DNA of 64,000 nucleotides from an uncultured SAR86 cluster bacterium (GTDB lineage Bacteria; Pseudomonadota; Gammaproteobacteria; Magnimaribacterales; D2472): contig CACNRI010000001.1 of the NCBI GenBank assembly GCA_902622845.1, positions 300,678 through 364,677 of the forward strand, given 5' to 3'. The notes beneath the pieces were generated by a model. The model saw only the letters and a program-made list of their open reading frames with translations, was not told where the DNA came from and did no database searches. Below, in pieces: positions 1-8,174 of this stretch. Numbering within the stretch: position 1 is the stretch's first letter; the number at the start of each line of letters is the position of its first letter. The translations under genes and the position numbers were made by a program.

Positions 1-687
1 TCAGACGGTAAAAACTCGAAGCTAGCAAATAAAATTCCTAAATCAGATAAGGATTACTTTCAAACAGCTTTAACTTTCTTAGCTTCTGCTGAAAAAGATA
101 TGAACATGAGCGCTTTTCAGATTTTCTCAGACAATGGTATTTGTGCTTTTATGCCAACAAGAAAAAAAGGAGAGGATTTCGTTACCGTTGTTTGGTCAAT
201 ATCAGATGATCTTATCGAGAATGGATATGAAGATTTTATTGAGGAAAATCTAGAAAAGATCTCTAGAAAAATAGGAAATAGTTTTCAAATAAGGTCCAAA
301 GTCCAAAGCTTTAAATTATCTTCACACAATAGATCGAGTTATATAGATTTTCCGGTTGTGCTAGTTGGTGATTCTGCTCATTCCATCCATCCCCTTGCAG
401 GCCAAGGGATAAACCTTGGATTTGAGGACGCAAACTCCTTAGTTAAGAAGATTATAAAAACTAATGATTCAGATACTATAAATTTTAAGGAAAGTTTGAA
501 TGTCTACTCAAACGAAAGAAGACTACAGAATGAAATTATGCTTAAAACCATGGATGGATTTGTAGCATTATTTAATGAAAGAAATCCATATATAAGATTT
601 TTAAGAAATTTTGGATTAAATGCTTTTAATCAATCTAAATTTCTAAAATCTTTCTTTGTTAAAGCAGCTTCTGGCCCAATAAAGTAA
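1..687 (+). CDS. FAD-dependent UbiH/VisC-family monooxygenase (3' part)
   Basis: The reading frame is open from base 1, so only the C-terminal ~228 residues are present. The stretch VVLVGDSAHSIHPLAGQG followed by NLGFEDA, about residues 120-143 of this fragment, is the second FAD-binding motif (GD...P..GQG.N) of the UbiH/UbiF/VisC aromatic hydroxylase family. These enzymes hydroxylate the ring of ubiquinone precursors or related aromatic substrates using FAD, NAD(P)H and O2. The N-terminal Rossmann fold lies outside the window, so I cannot tell UbiH, UbiF, UbiI or VisC apart. The gene ends 49 bases before the next start, with a Fur box between them. Confidence 0.85.
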   Translation, partial: SDGKNSKLANKIPKSDKDYFQTALTFLASAEKDMNMSAFQIFSDNGICAFMPTRKKGEDFVTVVWSISDDLIENGYEDFIEENLEKISRKIGNSFQIRSKVQSFKLSSHNRSSYIDFPVVLVGDSAHSIHPLAGQGINLGFEDANSLVKKIIKTNDSDTINFKESLNVYSNERRLQNEIMLKTMDGFVALFNERNPYIRFLRNFGLNAFNQSKFLKSFFVKAASGPIK

Positions 688-703
688 TATAGCGCTCTTA
701 TTT

Positions 704-724
704 AAATGATAATCATTATCATTT
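704..724. promoter_or_regulatory. Fur box upstream of iron-binding protein
   Basis: A 21-base near-perfect palindrome centred on GATAATCATTATC, flanked by AAAT and ATTT. It matches the classical Fur consensus closely. It lies 11 bases upstream of the ATG of the iron-binding lipoprotein gene, so bound Fe-Fur would block its promoter. This implies expression under iron limitation. Confidence 0.88.
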
Positions 725-735
725 AGAATGGGTGC

Positions 736-1734
736 ATGAAAAATTATATCCTAGCTTTAATTATATTCTTATCGTCATGCTCTTTTGAGCAAGCAAATGA
801 CGATGAGGTTGTTATTTATACTTCTCGTCAGCCACAATTAATAGAAAATCTCTTAAATGTTTTTACTGAAGAAACAGGAATCCAGGTAACTGTTTTATCA
901 GGAGATGCACAGCAGTTAATGGAAAGGATTGCAGTAGAAGGAGTAGACACAGATGCAGATATATTTATGACCGTGGATGCAGGAGTCTTGTGGCAAGCTG
1001 CAGATAAAGGAATATTCGATCCCATTGAATCAGAAGTGCTTTCTTCAAGAATACCTCAACATCTAAGAGATATCGATAATCAATGGTTTGGCTTCTCTAA
1101 AAGAGCAAGAACAATAGTTTACTCAAAGACAGATATAGACCCTCAAGATTTAAGCTCATATGAAGCGCTAGCTACAAGGGAGTTTAAGGGTAAACTCTGC
1201 TTAAGAACTTCAAAAAAAGTTTATAACAGATCATTAATTGCAAGCATGATTGAAGCAAATGGATTTGAAAGAACTGAAAGGGTAGTAAAAGGCTGGGTTA
1301 ATAATCTGGCTGAACCAGTTTTTTCTAGCGATACCAATGTTCTAAAAGCAGTTGAGGCTGGAAATTGCAGCCTAACAGTTGTTAATACCTATTATCTTGC
1401 AAGGCTCATTGAAAGCAATTCAGTAGAAAATCTTGGAATTTTTTGGGCTAATCAAGAGGATAGAGGAGTGCATGTGAACATCTCAGGAGCAGGTCTTGTC
1501 AAATGGTCTAACAACAAGAGTTCTTCAATTAAATTGCTTGAATGGCTGTCATCAAATACTGCTCAGGAGATGTATGCTAAAGCAAATAAAGAATATCCAA
1601 CTGTTGATGGAATTCCTCTTCATCCTGTAATAGAAGCTTGGGGTGGTTTTAAGGAGGACCTTATTCAGGTTGATAAGCTTGGATCAATGCAAAGTGATGC
1701 AGTCTTTATTGCGCAAACAGCAGGATATAACTAA
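736..1734 (+). CDS. Periplasmic Fe(III)-binding lipoprotein of an ABC transporter (FbpA/FutA type)
   Basis: The 332-residue protein starts with a short signal peptide ending in a lipobox (LSSC, Cys15), so it is probably a lipoprotein facing the periplasm. The mature start VVIYTSRQPQLIENLLNVF and the later pair of tyrosines in VVNTYYLARL (the usual iron-ligand Tyr-Tyr of FbpA/FutA proteins) place it in the ferric-iron-binding periplasmic protein family. It would capture Fe(III) and hand it to an inner-membrane permease and ATPase. No permease or ATPase gene lies beside it: the next gene is on the other strand. A strong Fur box directly upstream supports an iron-uptake role. Confidence 0.88.
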   Translation: MKNYILALIIFLSSCSFEQANDDEVVIYTSRQPQLIENLLNVFTEETGIQVTVLSGDAQQLMERIAVEGVDTDADIFMTVDAGVLWQAADKGIFDPIESEVLSSRIPQHLRDIDNQWFGFSKRARTIVYSKTDIDPQDLSSYEALATREFKGKLCLRTSKKVYNRSLIASMIEANGFERTERVVKGWVNNLAEPVFSSDTNVLKAVEAGNCSLTVVNTYYLARLIESNSVENLGIFWANQEDRGVHVNISGAGLVKWSNNKSSSIKLLEWLSSNTAQEMYAKANKEYPTVDGIPLHPVIEAWGGFKEDLIQVDKLGSMQSDAVFIAQTAGYN

Positions 1735-1735
1735 T

Positions 1736-1972
1736 TTAGACTTTAATACCGCGAGATCTAATATCTTTTAAGACTTCTTCGATACCTTTTTTATCAATAA
1801 CTCTCATGCCTTTTGCAGACACTTTGAGAGTAACAAAACGATTTTCAGATTCCACCCAAAATTTATGACTATGAAGGTTCGGAAAAAACTTTCGCTTCAC
1901 TCTGTTTTTTGCATGAGAAACATGATTACCAGCTTGAGGTGACTTACCAGTTACTTGACAAACTTTGCTCAT
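1736..1972 (-). CDS. rpmB: 50S ribosomal protein L28
   Basis: A 78-residue protein with the standard L28 length. It has the N-terminal [12 protein letters not shown] motif, the [15 protein letters not shown] block, and the C-terminal segment [15 protein letters not shown]. It is a structural protein of the large ribosomal subunit. Its start overlaps the stop of the L31 gene upstream by 4 bases (1969-1972), so the two are translationally coupled. In many gammaproteobacteria L28 is paired with L33 (rpmG); here the partner is L31. Confidence 0.96.
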   Translation of the reverse strand: MSKVCQVTGKSPQAGNHVSHAKNRVKRKFFPNLHSHKFWVESENRFVTLKVSAKGMRVIDKKGIEEVLKDIRSRGIKV

Positions 1973-2217
1973 GATTTCTTACCAAATCTTTTTTCAAATT
2001 TCTGGACTCTTCCACCAGTGTCAAGAATTTTTTGTTTACCTGTGTAAAAAGGATGCGATGCAGAAGATACATCCAAAGGATAGTATGGATATGTCTTTCC
2101 ATCTTCCCATTCTTTAGTTTTATCCGTTTTTAGGGTTGAGCTAATTAAAAAATACTCATCCACACTAATATCGTGGAAAAGAACTTCACGGTATTCAGGA
2201 TGTATGCCTTTTTTCAT
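1969..2217 (-). CDS. rpmE2: 50S ribosomal protein L31, type B (Zn-independent)
   Basis: An 82-residue protein beginning [14 protein letters not shown], with [13 protein letters not shown] in the C-terminal half, typical of L31. It has no cysteine at all, so it is the Cys-less type B paralogue (RpmE2/YkgM) rather than the zinc-ribbon type A form. Type B L31 commonly replaces type A under zinc shortage in bacteria that carry both. Whether a type A copy exists elsewhere cannot be seen. Directly upstream, ending 2 bases before this start codon, is a 10-codon ORF that repeats the first codons of this gene. Confidence 0.95.
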   Translation of the reverse strand: MKKGIHPEYREVLFHDISVDEYFLISSTLKTDKTKEWEDGKTYPYYPLDVSSASHPFYTGKQKILDTGGRVQKFEKRFGKKS

Positions 2218-2219
2218 AA

Positions 2220-2252
2220 TTAAACCAAATTAGGGTGTACGCCCTTTTTCAT
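2220..2252 (-). other. 10-codon upstream ORF copying the L31 N-terminus
   Basis: Reading the minus strand from ATG at 2252 gives [10 protein letters not shown] and then TAA, whose last base is two bases before the L31 ATG (TAATTATG). The peptide is nearly the same as the L31 start ([10 protein letters not shown]), and the DNA of 2232-2259 is an imperfect direct repeat of 2198-2225. It may be a relic of a partial tandem duplication, or a short coupled leader peptide or operator mimic that regulates the L31-L28 operon. No strong ribosome-binding site is visible ahead of it. Confidence 0.5.
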
Positions 2253-2311
2253 AATAAAATCTTAATTTAGGCTGAGAACTATACCAAATAAGGAAATCTT
2301 TACAATAAATT

Positions 2312-4279
2312 ATGGAAAAATTTTACTATTCAGTTTCAATACCAGTTCCTGTAAGAAAAGATTTTACGTATTTTAGTGAAGAAAAGATTCAGGCTGGATC
2401 GAGGGTAAAGGTTTCATTCAATAAGAGGAAGGTAGTTGGTGTAGTCTGCAAACAAACATCGAAACCGGCTTTCAAAACTACAAAAATTGAAGAATTGTTA
2501 GATGAAAAACCAGTTTTTGATAGTTTGGCGTTAAAAACCCTTAATTGGGTCTCAGATTTTTATATTCATTCACGAGGTGAAGTTTTTTCTAATTTTTTAC
2601 CTCCAAAGTTAAGAAAAGATTTTTATTACGAGGGTCCTGAAACTAAATTCAATGAGTATAAAGTAAATGATGATGACAAAAGATTTCCTCTTACTTCTTA
2701 CCAACAGAGAGCATTTAAATTTTTAAGTAAATTAGATAGTTTTGATCCGTGCGTATTCCATGGGGTCACAAGCTCTGGAAAAACTGAAGTTTATATGAGA
2801 CTAGTAGAAGAGGCACTAAAGAAAGGTGGGTCATGTTTATTATTAATTCCTGAGATAAGTCTGACGCCTCAATTAGAGCAGAGATTTAAAAAAAGGTTTG
2901 GAGAAAATATTGGTACATATCATTCAAAGAAAACCTCTAAAGAGAGATTTGAAACATGGAAAAAGTCTAAGTCTGGAGAACTAAGAGTTTTAATAGGAAC
3001 ACGATCCTCGCTTTTTGTCCCACTCCAAAAACTTTCTTTGATAATTATTGATGAGGAACATGATGCATCTTTTAAGCAGCAGGAGGGCTTAAAGTTTTCT
3101 GCTAAAGATGTTGCTATTAAAATGGCGCAGGATAGAAAAATCCCGATTGTTCTTGCATCAGCTACTCCCTCTCTGAAGATGCTGCATTTAGTCGATAAAG
3201 GTAAATATAAATTTATCTCTATGCCAAAAAGAGTCAATGACAAAAACCCTCCTAAGTTCTCAATATTAAATTCTCACTTTTTAGATAGAAAAGCAGGAAT
3301 AGATACCAACTTACTATCTTTAATTGATAAAACAATTTCAAAAGATAAGAAGGTATTGATATTTATAAATAGAAGAGGGTACTCACCTGTATTCAAGTGC
3401 ACAGATTGTAATTGGACCGCTATGTGTAATTCATGTAACTCACGTCTTGTATATCATAAAGATAGTGCCAGACTAAGATGTCACAGATGTGATACATCCT
3501 TTGGAGTACCGCATAGCTGTCCGGAATGTGAGAGCACCAAACTTACTTCAGAGGGTGTAGGAACTCAAAAAATAGAATCCTTTTTGAATGAAGAGTTTCC
3601 AAGAGTACCAATGGTAAGGCTTGATCTAGACTCAACAAGAAAAAAAGGTTCTCTAGAAAGATTATTATCAGAAATTAGCGATACAAAAAAAGCTTTCTTA
3701 ATTGGCACCCAAATGATTGCTAAAGGTCATGATTTTTCAGATGTAGAGCTTGGAATTGTTATAGATGCAGATTTAGGCCTAGTAAGCCATGAAGTAAATG
3801 CAGTTGAGAAACTCTCACAACTTTTAATTCAAGTCACTGGAAGAGTTGGCAGATCAGGAAAGTCTAAAATAATAGTCCAATCTAACCTTTTAGATAATGA
3901 GTATCTTAATATCTTAAGTAGTGGAGACTACTTGGAGTTTTCTAAACACTTGCTTAAAGAATATGAAGCAGCAAACCTTCCGCCATTTTCATCTGTTGCA
4001 ATCTTGCGAGCTTCATCACCTAACAAAACCAGTAATGTTAATTTTTTAAATAAGGCGCGTAAGTATTTAGAAAAAGAAACAAACTGTGAATGTATTGGAC
4101 CGCTTCCAGATATTATCTCAAAAGTAAGAGGTAATTTTAGACACTCTCTCTTGCTAAAAGCAAAAACATTGCCAACACTTCATAAAAATACAAAAAATCT
4201 AGTTGAAGGATACATAGAAAAACAAAAAAGACTCAAGGTGAGATGGTCAGTGGACTTTAATCCGATCGATTATCAATAG
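2312..4279 (+). CDS. priA: Primosomal protein N' (replication restart helicase PriA)
   Basis: The 655-residue protein has the N-terminal 3'-end-binding domain (YSVSIPVPVRKDFTYFS), a Walker A motif in GVTSSGKTEVY (about residue 150), and the DEEH box (IIDEEHDASFKQQEG). The helicase C-terminal part carries the eight-cysteine zinc region that starts CTDCNWTAMCNSC and continues through CHRCDTSF and CPEC. PriA reloads the replisome at stalled forks. It is shorter than E. coli PriA (about 730 residues), mostly in the linker regions. It is convergent with the amidase gene, with one base between the two stop codons. Confidence 0.96.
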   Translation: MEKFYYSVSIPVPVRKDFTYFSEEKIQAGSRVKVSFNKRKVVGVVCKQTSKPAFKTTKIEELLDEKPVFDSLALKTLNWVSDFYIHSRGEVFSNFLPPKLRKDFYYEGPETKFNEYKVNDDDKRFPLTSYQQRAFKFLSKLDSFDPCVFHGVTSSGKTEVYMRLVEEALKKGGSCLLLIPEISLTPQLEQRFKKRFGENIGTYHSKKTSKERFETWKKSKSGELRVLIGTRSSLFVPLQKLSLIIIDEEHDASFKQQEGLKFSAKDVAIKMAQDRKIPIVLASATPSLKMLHLVDKGKYKFISMPKRVNDKNPPKFSILNSHFLDRKAGIDTNLLSLIDKTISKDKKVLIFINRRGYSPVFKCTDCNWTAMCNSCNSRLVYHKDSARLRCHRCDTSFGVPHSCPECESTKLTSEGVGTQKIESFLNEEFPRVPMVRLDLDSTRKKGSLERLLSEISDTKKAFLIGTQMIAKGHDFSDVELGIVIDADLGLVSHEVNAVEKLSQLLIQVTGRVGRSGKSKIIVQSNLLDNEYLNILSSGDYLEFSKHLLKEYEAANLPPFSSVAILRASSPNKTSNVNFLNKARKYLEKETNCECIGPLPDIISKVRGNFRHSLLLKAKTLPTLHKNTKNLVEGYIEKQKRLKVRWSVDFNPIDYQ

Positions 4280-4280
4280 G

Positions 4281-5525
4281 TTAAATCTTAATCTTAATTC
4301 GTTGCCCAGGAAAGATAGCTTCATCTCTTATCAAATTAGTATTTATTATATCCATAACAGGCACTCCAAAACGAATGGCAATTTCTGACAAAACATCACC
4401 TCTTTGGACTGTATAGGTTAAGTACCCCTCAGCATCATAAATAAAAAAATCGTCTTCAAGATTTTCCTTAAAATAATTATTTATTCCCAGAAAAAGTGAT
4501 CTAGCAATCATTCTTCTTCCAGGCTTTCCTTTAAGCCTTTCGGCATCTTCCGAATTAGATATGAAGCCAGATTCAATTAGAACTGAGGGCACATCTAAAG
4601 ACTTTAGAACCCTGAAGTCTGCGTATTCAACTCTTTTTTTATGAAGATGTGTATAGGGATCTCGTTTGAGCTGATCTAATATTTTTTTGCCAAGTTGAAG
4701 ACTTTTACCCTTTTTCTTTTCATATATCTCAGGATATTTCGATCTTGCTAAATCTTCATCAAAATCAAACTCATCAACTCGAACAGAGCTTACTTTCTTA
4801 GAAGAAAGACTTTTTGCCGAATTACTGGAAGCTTCGTCAGACCAAATGTATACAGCAGCGCCTTTAACAGATGGAAGACTAAAAGCATCTGCATGGATTG
4901 AAACAAAAATATCTCCACTATATTGCCTCGCTTTTTGATACCTTTGATCTAAATAAATAAATGAATCATCCTCTCTTACCAGAACTGGCTTATATCCATC
5001 AGTATCCTCAAGTGTTCTAAATAATTCATTTGCAATTAATAGGGTTATATCTTTCTCTATCACATTGTGAGATTTTGCAATTGCTCCAGGATCTCTTCCG
5101 CCATGACCTGCATCAATCATTACAATTGCCTCTCTAGTCATCTTCTTAATCTCTTTATTGTGATCCAGGGATAACAACACTTTAATGCCATTTTCTGTTT
5201 TTATTTGTTGCGGCTTTTGCCATGAGACAGGCTCATAGAAAAATATTTCAATTATTGAATTATTTTCTGATGAAGAGGACTTAATATTTTTAATCGGGTA
5301 GTTTTGCTTTAGATCAAACTCTTCTTCTATTGAAGTTTCCTTGAACTCTAAAGAGATGCTGAAAGGAGAGTTAGAAGATTGAGCAATTATAAGAGCAGTT
5401 TTTTCCAGTGAAAATTCTAGATTATAAGATTTATTTTTTTCACCAACTCCAACAAACTCTAATTGATTAGAAAAGATTACCTGATGTAATGAGAAAATTA
5501 AGATTGCAATTAGGTTTCTTTTCAT
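4281..5525 (-). CDS. N-acetylmuramoyl-L-alanine amidase (AmiC/AmiB type) with LysM
   Basis: A 414-residue secreted amidase. It has a signal peptide (LIAILIFSLHQVIFS), an AMIN-like region up to about residue 125, and an Amidase_3 domain opening with VMIDAGHGGRDPGA (zinc His) and IEKDITLLIANEL (zinc Glu), with later SIHADAF and LIESGFISN. A C-terminal LysM domain (YTVQRGDVLSEIAIRFGV) binds peptidoglycan. The enzyme cleaves the amide between MurNAc and the stem peptide during cell separation. Its start overlaps tsaE by 4 bases. The nnrD-tsaE-amidase order is the usual gammaproteobacterial one, but mutL does not follow here. Confidence 0.93.
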   Translation of the reverse strand: MKRNLIAILIFSLHQVIFSNQLEFVGVGEKNKSYNLEFSLEKTALIIAQSSNSPFSISLEFKETSIEEEFDLKQNYPIKNIKSSSSENNSIIEIFFYEPVSWQKPQQIKTENGIKVLLSLDHNKEIKKMTREAIVMIDAGHGGRDPGAIAKSHNVIEKDITLLIANELFRTLEDTDGYKPVLVREDDSFIYLDQRYQKARQYSGDIFVSIHADAFSLPSVKGAAVYIWSDEASSNSAKSLSSKKVSSVRVDEFDFDEDLARSKYPEIYEKKKGKSLQLGKKILDQLKRDPYTHLHKKRVEYADFRVLKSLDVPSVLIESGFISNSEDAERLKGKPGRRMIARSLFLGINNYFKENLEDDFFIYDAEGYLTYTVQRGDVLSEIAIRFGVPVMDIINTNLIRDEAIFPGQRIKIKI

Positions 5526-5956
5526 CTGCTTACTAATTTATTTTCTAACAAAGCTTCTCTTCCTTCACCTTTATAGCTCAAGCTAACTTTCAAATCAAAA
5601 GTTCTTGAGTCGCCAATGATTTCTGGCCATTCAATGATGATAACTTTAACTTTTTCCGATGGTCTATCGAGATCTAAAATTTGTATCTCAGAGACATCAG
5701 CGAGCCTATATAAATCAACATGTAAAAACAAAATGTCATCAGTCTCATATTCATCACATAAGGTATAAGTTGGGCTTTTTACAATTCCATGCCAGCCCAG
5801 GGAGTTTAAAATTGATTTAGTAAGAAATGTTTTACCAGCCCCAAGTTCTCCAGCTAAATGAATTTCAATAACATTACTTTCTGATTCTGAAATAAGTTTT
5901 GAAATCTCGATCCCAAAATTAACAGTTGCATCTGGATCTTTCAAAAAGATTTTCAC
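5522..5956 (-). CDS. tsaE: tRNA t6A biosynthesis ATPase TsaE
   Basis: A 144-residue P-loop ATPase with Walker A in LAGELGAGKTFLTKS and the family motif KSPTYTLCDEYE, followed by LFLHVDLYRL and IIIEWPE. TsaE works with TsaB and TsaD to attach threonylcarbamoyl to A37 of tRNAs reading ANN codons. It overlaps both neighbours by 4 bases (nnrD upstream, amidase downstream), consistent with one coupled operon. Confidence 0.95.
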   Translation of the reverse strand: MKIFLKDPDATVNFGIEISKLISESESNVIEIHLAGELGAGKTFLTKSILNSLGWHGIVKSPTYTLCDEYETDDILFLHVDLYRLADVSEIQILDLDRPSEKVKVIIIEWPEIIGDSRTFDLKVSLSYKGEGREALLENKLVSR

Positions 5957-6774
5957 AACATTTCCTCATTAATAATTTTAATTAGTTTAGTTGCAGTCAA
6001 TCCTCTTCCCCCTTTGTTTTTAGAAAATTTATCTCCTGCTGCGCCATGAATAGCAACGGAGAATCTAGCTGCATCTATCTTGCTTAGGCCTTGTGCCAAA
6101 AAAGATCCAATTAGGCCAGCAAGAACATCTCCTGTTCCCGCAGTTGAAAGGGCAGGACCTCCATCAGTGCATTGATATGCTTCTCCATCAAATACTATAG
6201 TTCGATAACCTTTTAAAATAATCAAACAGTTATATCTTCTATATAACTCTTTTACAGCTTCTAATCTATTTTTCTGTAACTCCTCAACTGAACAATTGAG
6301 CAACATAGCAGCCTCTCCAGGATGTGGAGTAATAATTGCATTTGAAGGACAGCCAAACTCTTTCATGTAATAGAGCCCACCAGCATCAATGACAATATTA
6401 ATATCTTCATTTTTTTCAGCGCTAGTAAGAAAAAGCTCACAAAGCTGTTGAGACCATACTGACTCCCTTAAGCCTGGACCAATTAAGAGATTTTTTTGAT
6501 CATTTAAAAAGGTTTCTGCATCTTGACGACCATCAACACCTATAGCTATGACCTCAGGATTTCTTGATAAAGAAGATTGAATATGCTCTTTTTTTGTAAT
6601 TAAAGTTACAAGACCACAACCTGACATGATGGCAGATTCAGATGCAATTATGCCTGCACCACCATAACCAGTATCACCACTGGCTATCAAAAGATGACCA
6701 AAACTTCCTTTATGAGTATCTAAGATACCTTGATCTAGGGGGACATCTAAATTGTCCAGGCAAAAATCTCGCAT
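5953..6774 (-). CDS. nnrD: ADP-dependent NAD(P)H-hydrate dehydratase
   Basis: The 273-residue protein covers only the carbohydrate-kinase-like dehydratase domain: GGAGIIASESAIMSGCGLV, NAIITPHPGEAAMLL, LIILKGYRTIV, and the catalytic block GGPALSTAGTGDVLAGLIG. It repairs damaged (hydrated) NADH and NADPH. In E. coli the epimerase NnrE is fused at the N-terminus; that domain is absent here, so any epimerase must be encoded elsewhere. It overlaps tsaE by 4 bases. Confidence 0.93.
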   Translation of the reverse strand: MRDFCLDNLDVPLDQGILDTHKGSFGHLLIASGDTGYGGAGIIASESAIMSGCGLVTLITKKEHIQSSLSRNPEVIAIGVDGRQDAETFLNDQKNLLIGPGLRESVWSQQLCELFLTSAEKNEDINIVIDAGGLYYMKEFGCPSNAIITPHPGEAAMLLNCSVEELQKNRLEAVKELYRRYNCLIILKGYRTIVFDGEAYQCTDGGPALSTAGTGDVLAGLIGSFLAQGLSKIDAARFSVAIHGAAGDKFSKNKGGRGLTATKLIKIINEEML

Positions 6775-6776
6775 AA

Positions 6777-8174
6777 TTAATTTTTGAAACTAACTAATCT
6801 ATCAAGCGAGAATGAGCCGACCCAAACAGAGTCTCCATCAGGCAGAGCAACTGTAGGAAATGCCGCCTTATTTTTGCTAAAAGTAAAAATATTTATTGGG
6901 GTAAGGTCTTTGGCGCTAAGTTCAATAACCTTAAATGGTAGTGAGCAGACCATATGATCTTCTTCGATACCTTTTAAAGTATATCCTGGACATTTAGCTG
7001 TAACGTCAAGGGTTTCATGACCCAAGCTTGTTACCCAAATTGAATTATCATCAATAACCAAATTATCAGGGCTGTTGATACTATAACTAAAAACTTCCTC
7101 TTTTTTGATCAGATCATATGCTTTTACAGTGTCACTTAAATTATTTGCAACATAAAGAATATTATCCTTTTTAGCTATTCCATTAGGTTGACCAGCATTT
7201 GTAAAAGAAAGTTCCTCAAACTTAAATTTGTTCCAAAATAAAACCACACCTGTAGGGTATTTAAAAATAGCTGCACTAAGCCACTCATTCATAGAAATAT
7301 TTCTTGGATACATATGCGTAGTGAAGAATGAACCACTGCTTTCGACCGTAATATCATTTATATAATATTTTTCAGGTACAGAAACACACCCTCTCCAAAC
7401 CAAAGACCAGTTTTCTTCAAAAACTAACTCGAAGAACTCTACCGACTCCTGCGGATAGTGATTAACTACAGCAAGCTGGTAACTGCCATCATATCTTTTA
7501 TTAAGATCAATGCCATGAGGTCCAAAACGTAAGTCATCTCTTTGACACTTCGGGTCACCCCAAACATTTGAACCTAATCTAATATCCAAGTCTTCCCTCA
7601 TTTTTGAACTTAAATTAAAGAGAGCAAGGTTTCCTTCTTTAGGTTCCTCATAAGGCTTTATTCCACCAAACTCGCTAACAATAAAGTATTTCTCATCCGG
7701 CGTTTTTAAAATATCTTCAGGATTTGAGAGCACACAGTAAACCTCCAACCTTGATCCATTTGAGCAATCTGAAATATCTTCTATTGGCCCAACATAATCT
7801 CTACTTACTGTAAGAACTGAAAGACAAAGCATAATCAAAAAAGCAAACACACTAACTATTTTTCCCATACTTATCATCTTTTCCAGAGCGCTCACTAAAA
7901 AATTCCTAAAAAACATGAAAAATAATCCTCTCAGGAAGAAACCTAATCCAAATAAAAAGGAAACTATACTCCAAACCCTGAAATACCAATTTTCGATATT
8001 GAGAATAAAAATTAGTAATGCTAAGCCTGGAATGCCTATTGCAAGACCAACTCTTTTAGAAAGCTCATCATCATTAGCTATCTTTAAAAAGAAGCTAAAC
8101 ATAGCTCTACCAAAAAGCAGCGCTGATAGACCTAAAGCTAAAAAAAGTATTGTAAAGAAATAATTTAGAGCCAT
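6777..8174 (-). CDS. Membrane protein with paraoxonase/SMP-30-like beta-propeller
   Basis: A 465-residue protein with about four hydrophobic segments in the first ~125 residues (for example LNYFFTILFLALGLSALLF and IVSVFAFLIMLCLSVL). The remainder looks like an arylesterase/paraoxonase-type six-bladed propeller. The supporting short motifs are RFGPHGIDL, INDITVE, GQPNGIA and INSPDNLVIDDNSIWV, which resemble the calcium- and active-site loops of PON enzymes. Paraoxonases hydrolyse lactones and esters; activity here is only inferred. Its start overlaps the end of the alpha/beta-hydrolase gene by 10 bases, so both are probably co-transcribed. The combination of a multi-span membrane domain with a PON-like propeller is unusual. 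Confidence 0.6.
   Translation of the reverse strand: MALNYFFTILFLALGLSALLFGRAMFSFFLKIANDDELSKRVGLAIGIPGLALLIFILNIENWYFRVWSIVSFLFGLGFFLRGLFFMFFRNFLVSALEKMISMGKIVSVFAFLIMLCLSVLTVSRDYVGPIEDISDCSNGSRLEVYCVLSNPEDILKTPDEKYFIVSEFGGIKPYEEPKEGNLALFNLSSKMREDLDIRLGSNVWGDPKCQRDDLRFGPHGIDLNKRYDGSYQLAVVNHYPQESVEFFELVFEENWSLVWRGCVSVPEKYYINDITVESSGSFFTTHMYPRNISMNEWLSAAIFKYPTGVVLFWNKFKFEELSFTNAGQPNGIAKKDNILYVANNLSDTVKAYDLIKKEEVFSYSINSPDNLVIDDNSIWVTSLGHETLDVTAKCPGYTLKGIEEDHMVCSLPFKVIELSAKDLTPINIFTFSKNKAAFPTVALPDGDSVWVGSFSLDRLVSFKN

Noticed and set aside
2220..2252. Annotating the 10-codon ORF as a normal gene
   Set aside because: It is too short, without a clear ribosome-binding site; reported instead as a possible leader or relic.
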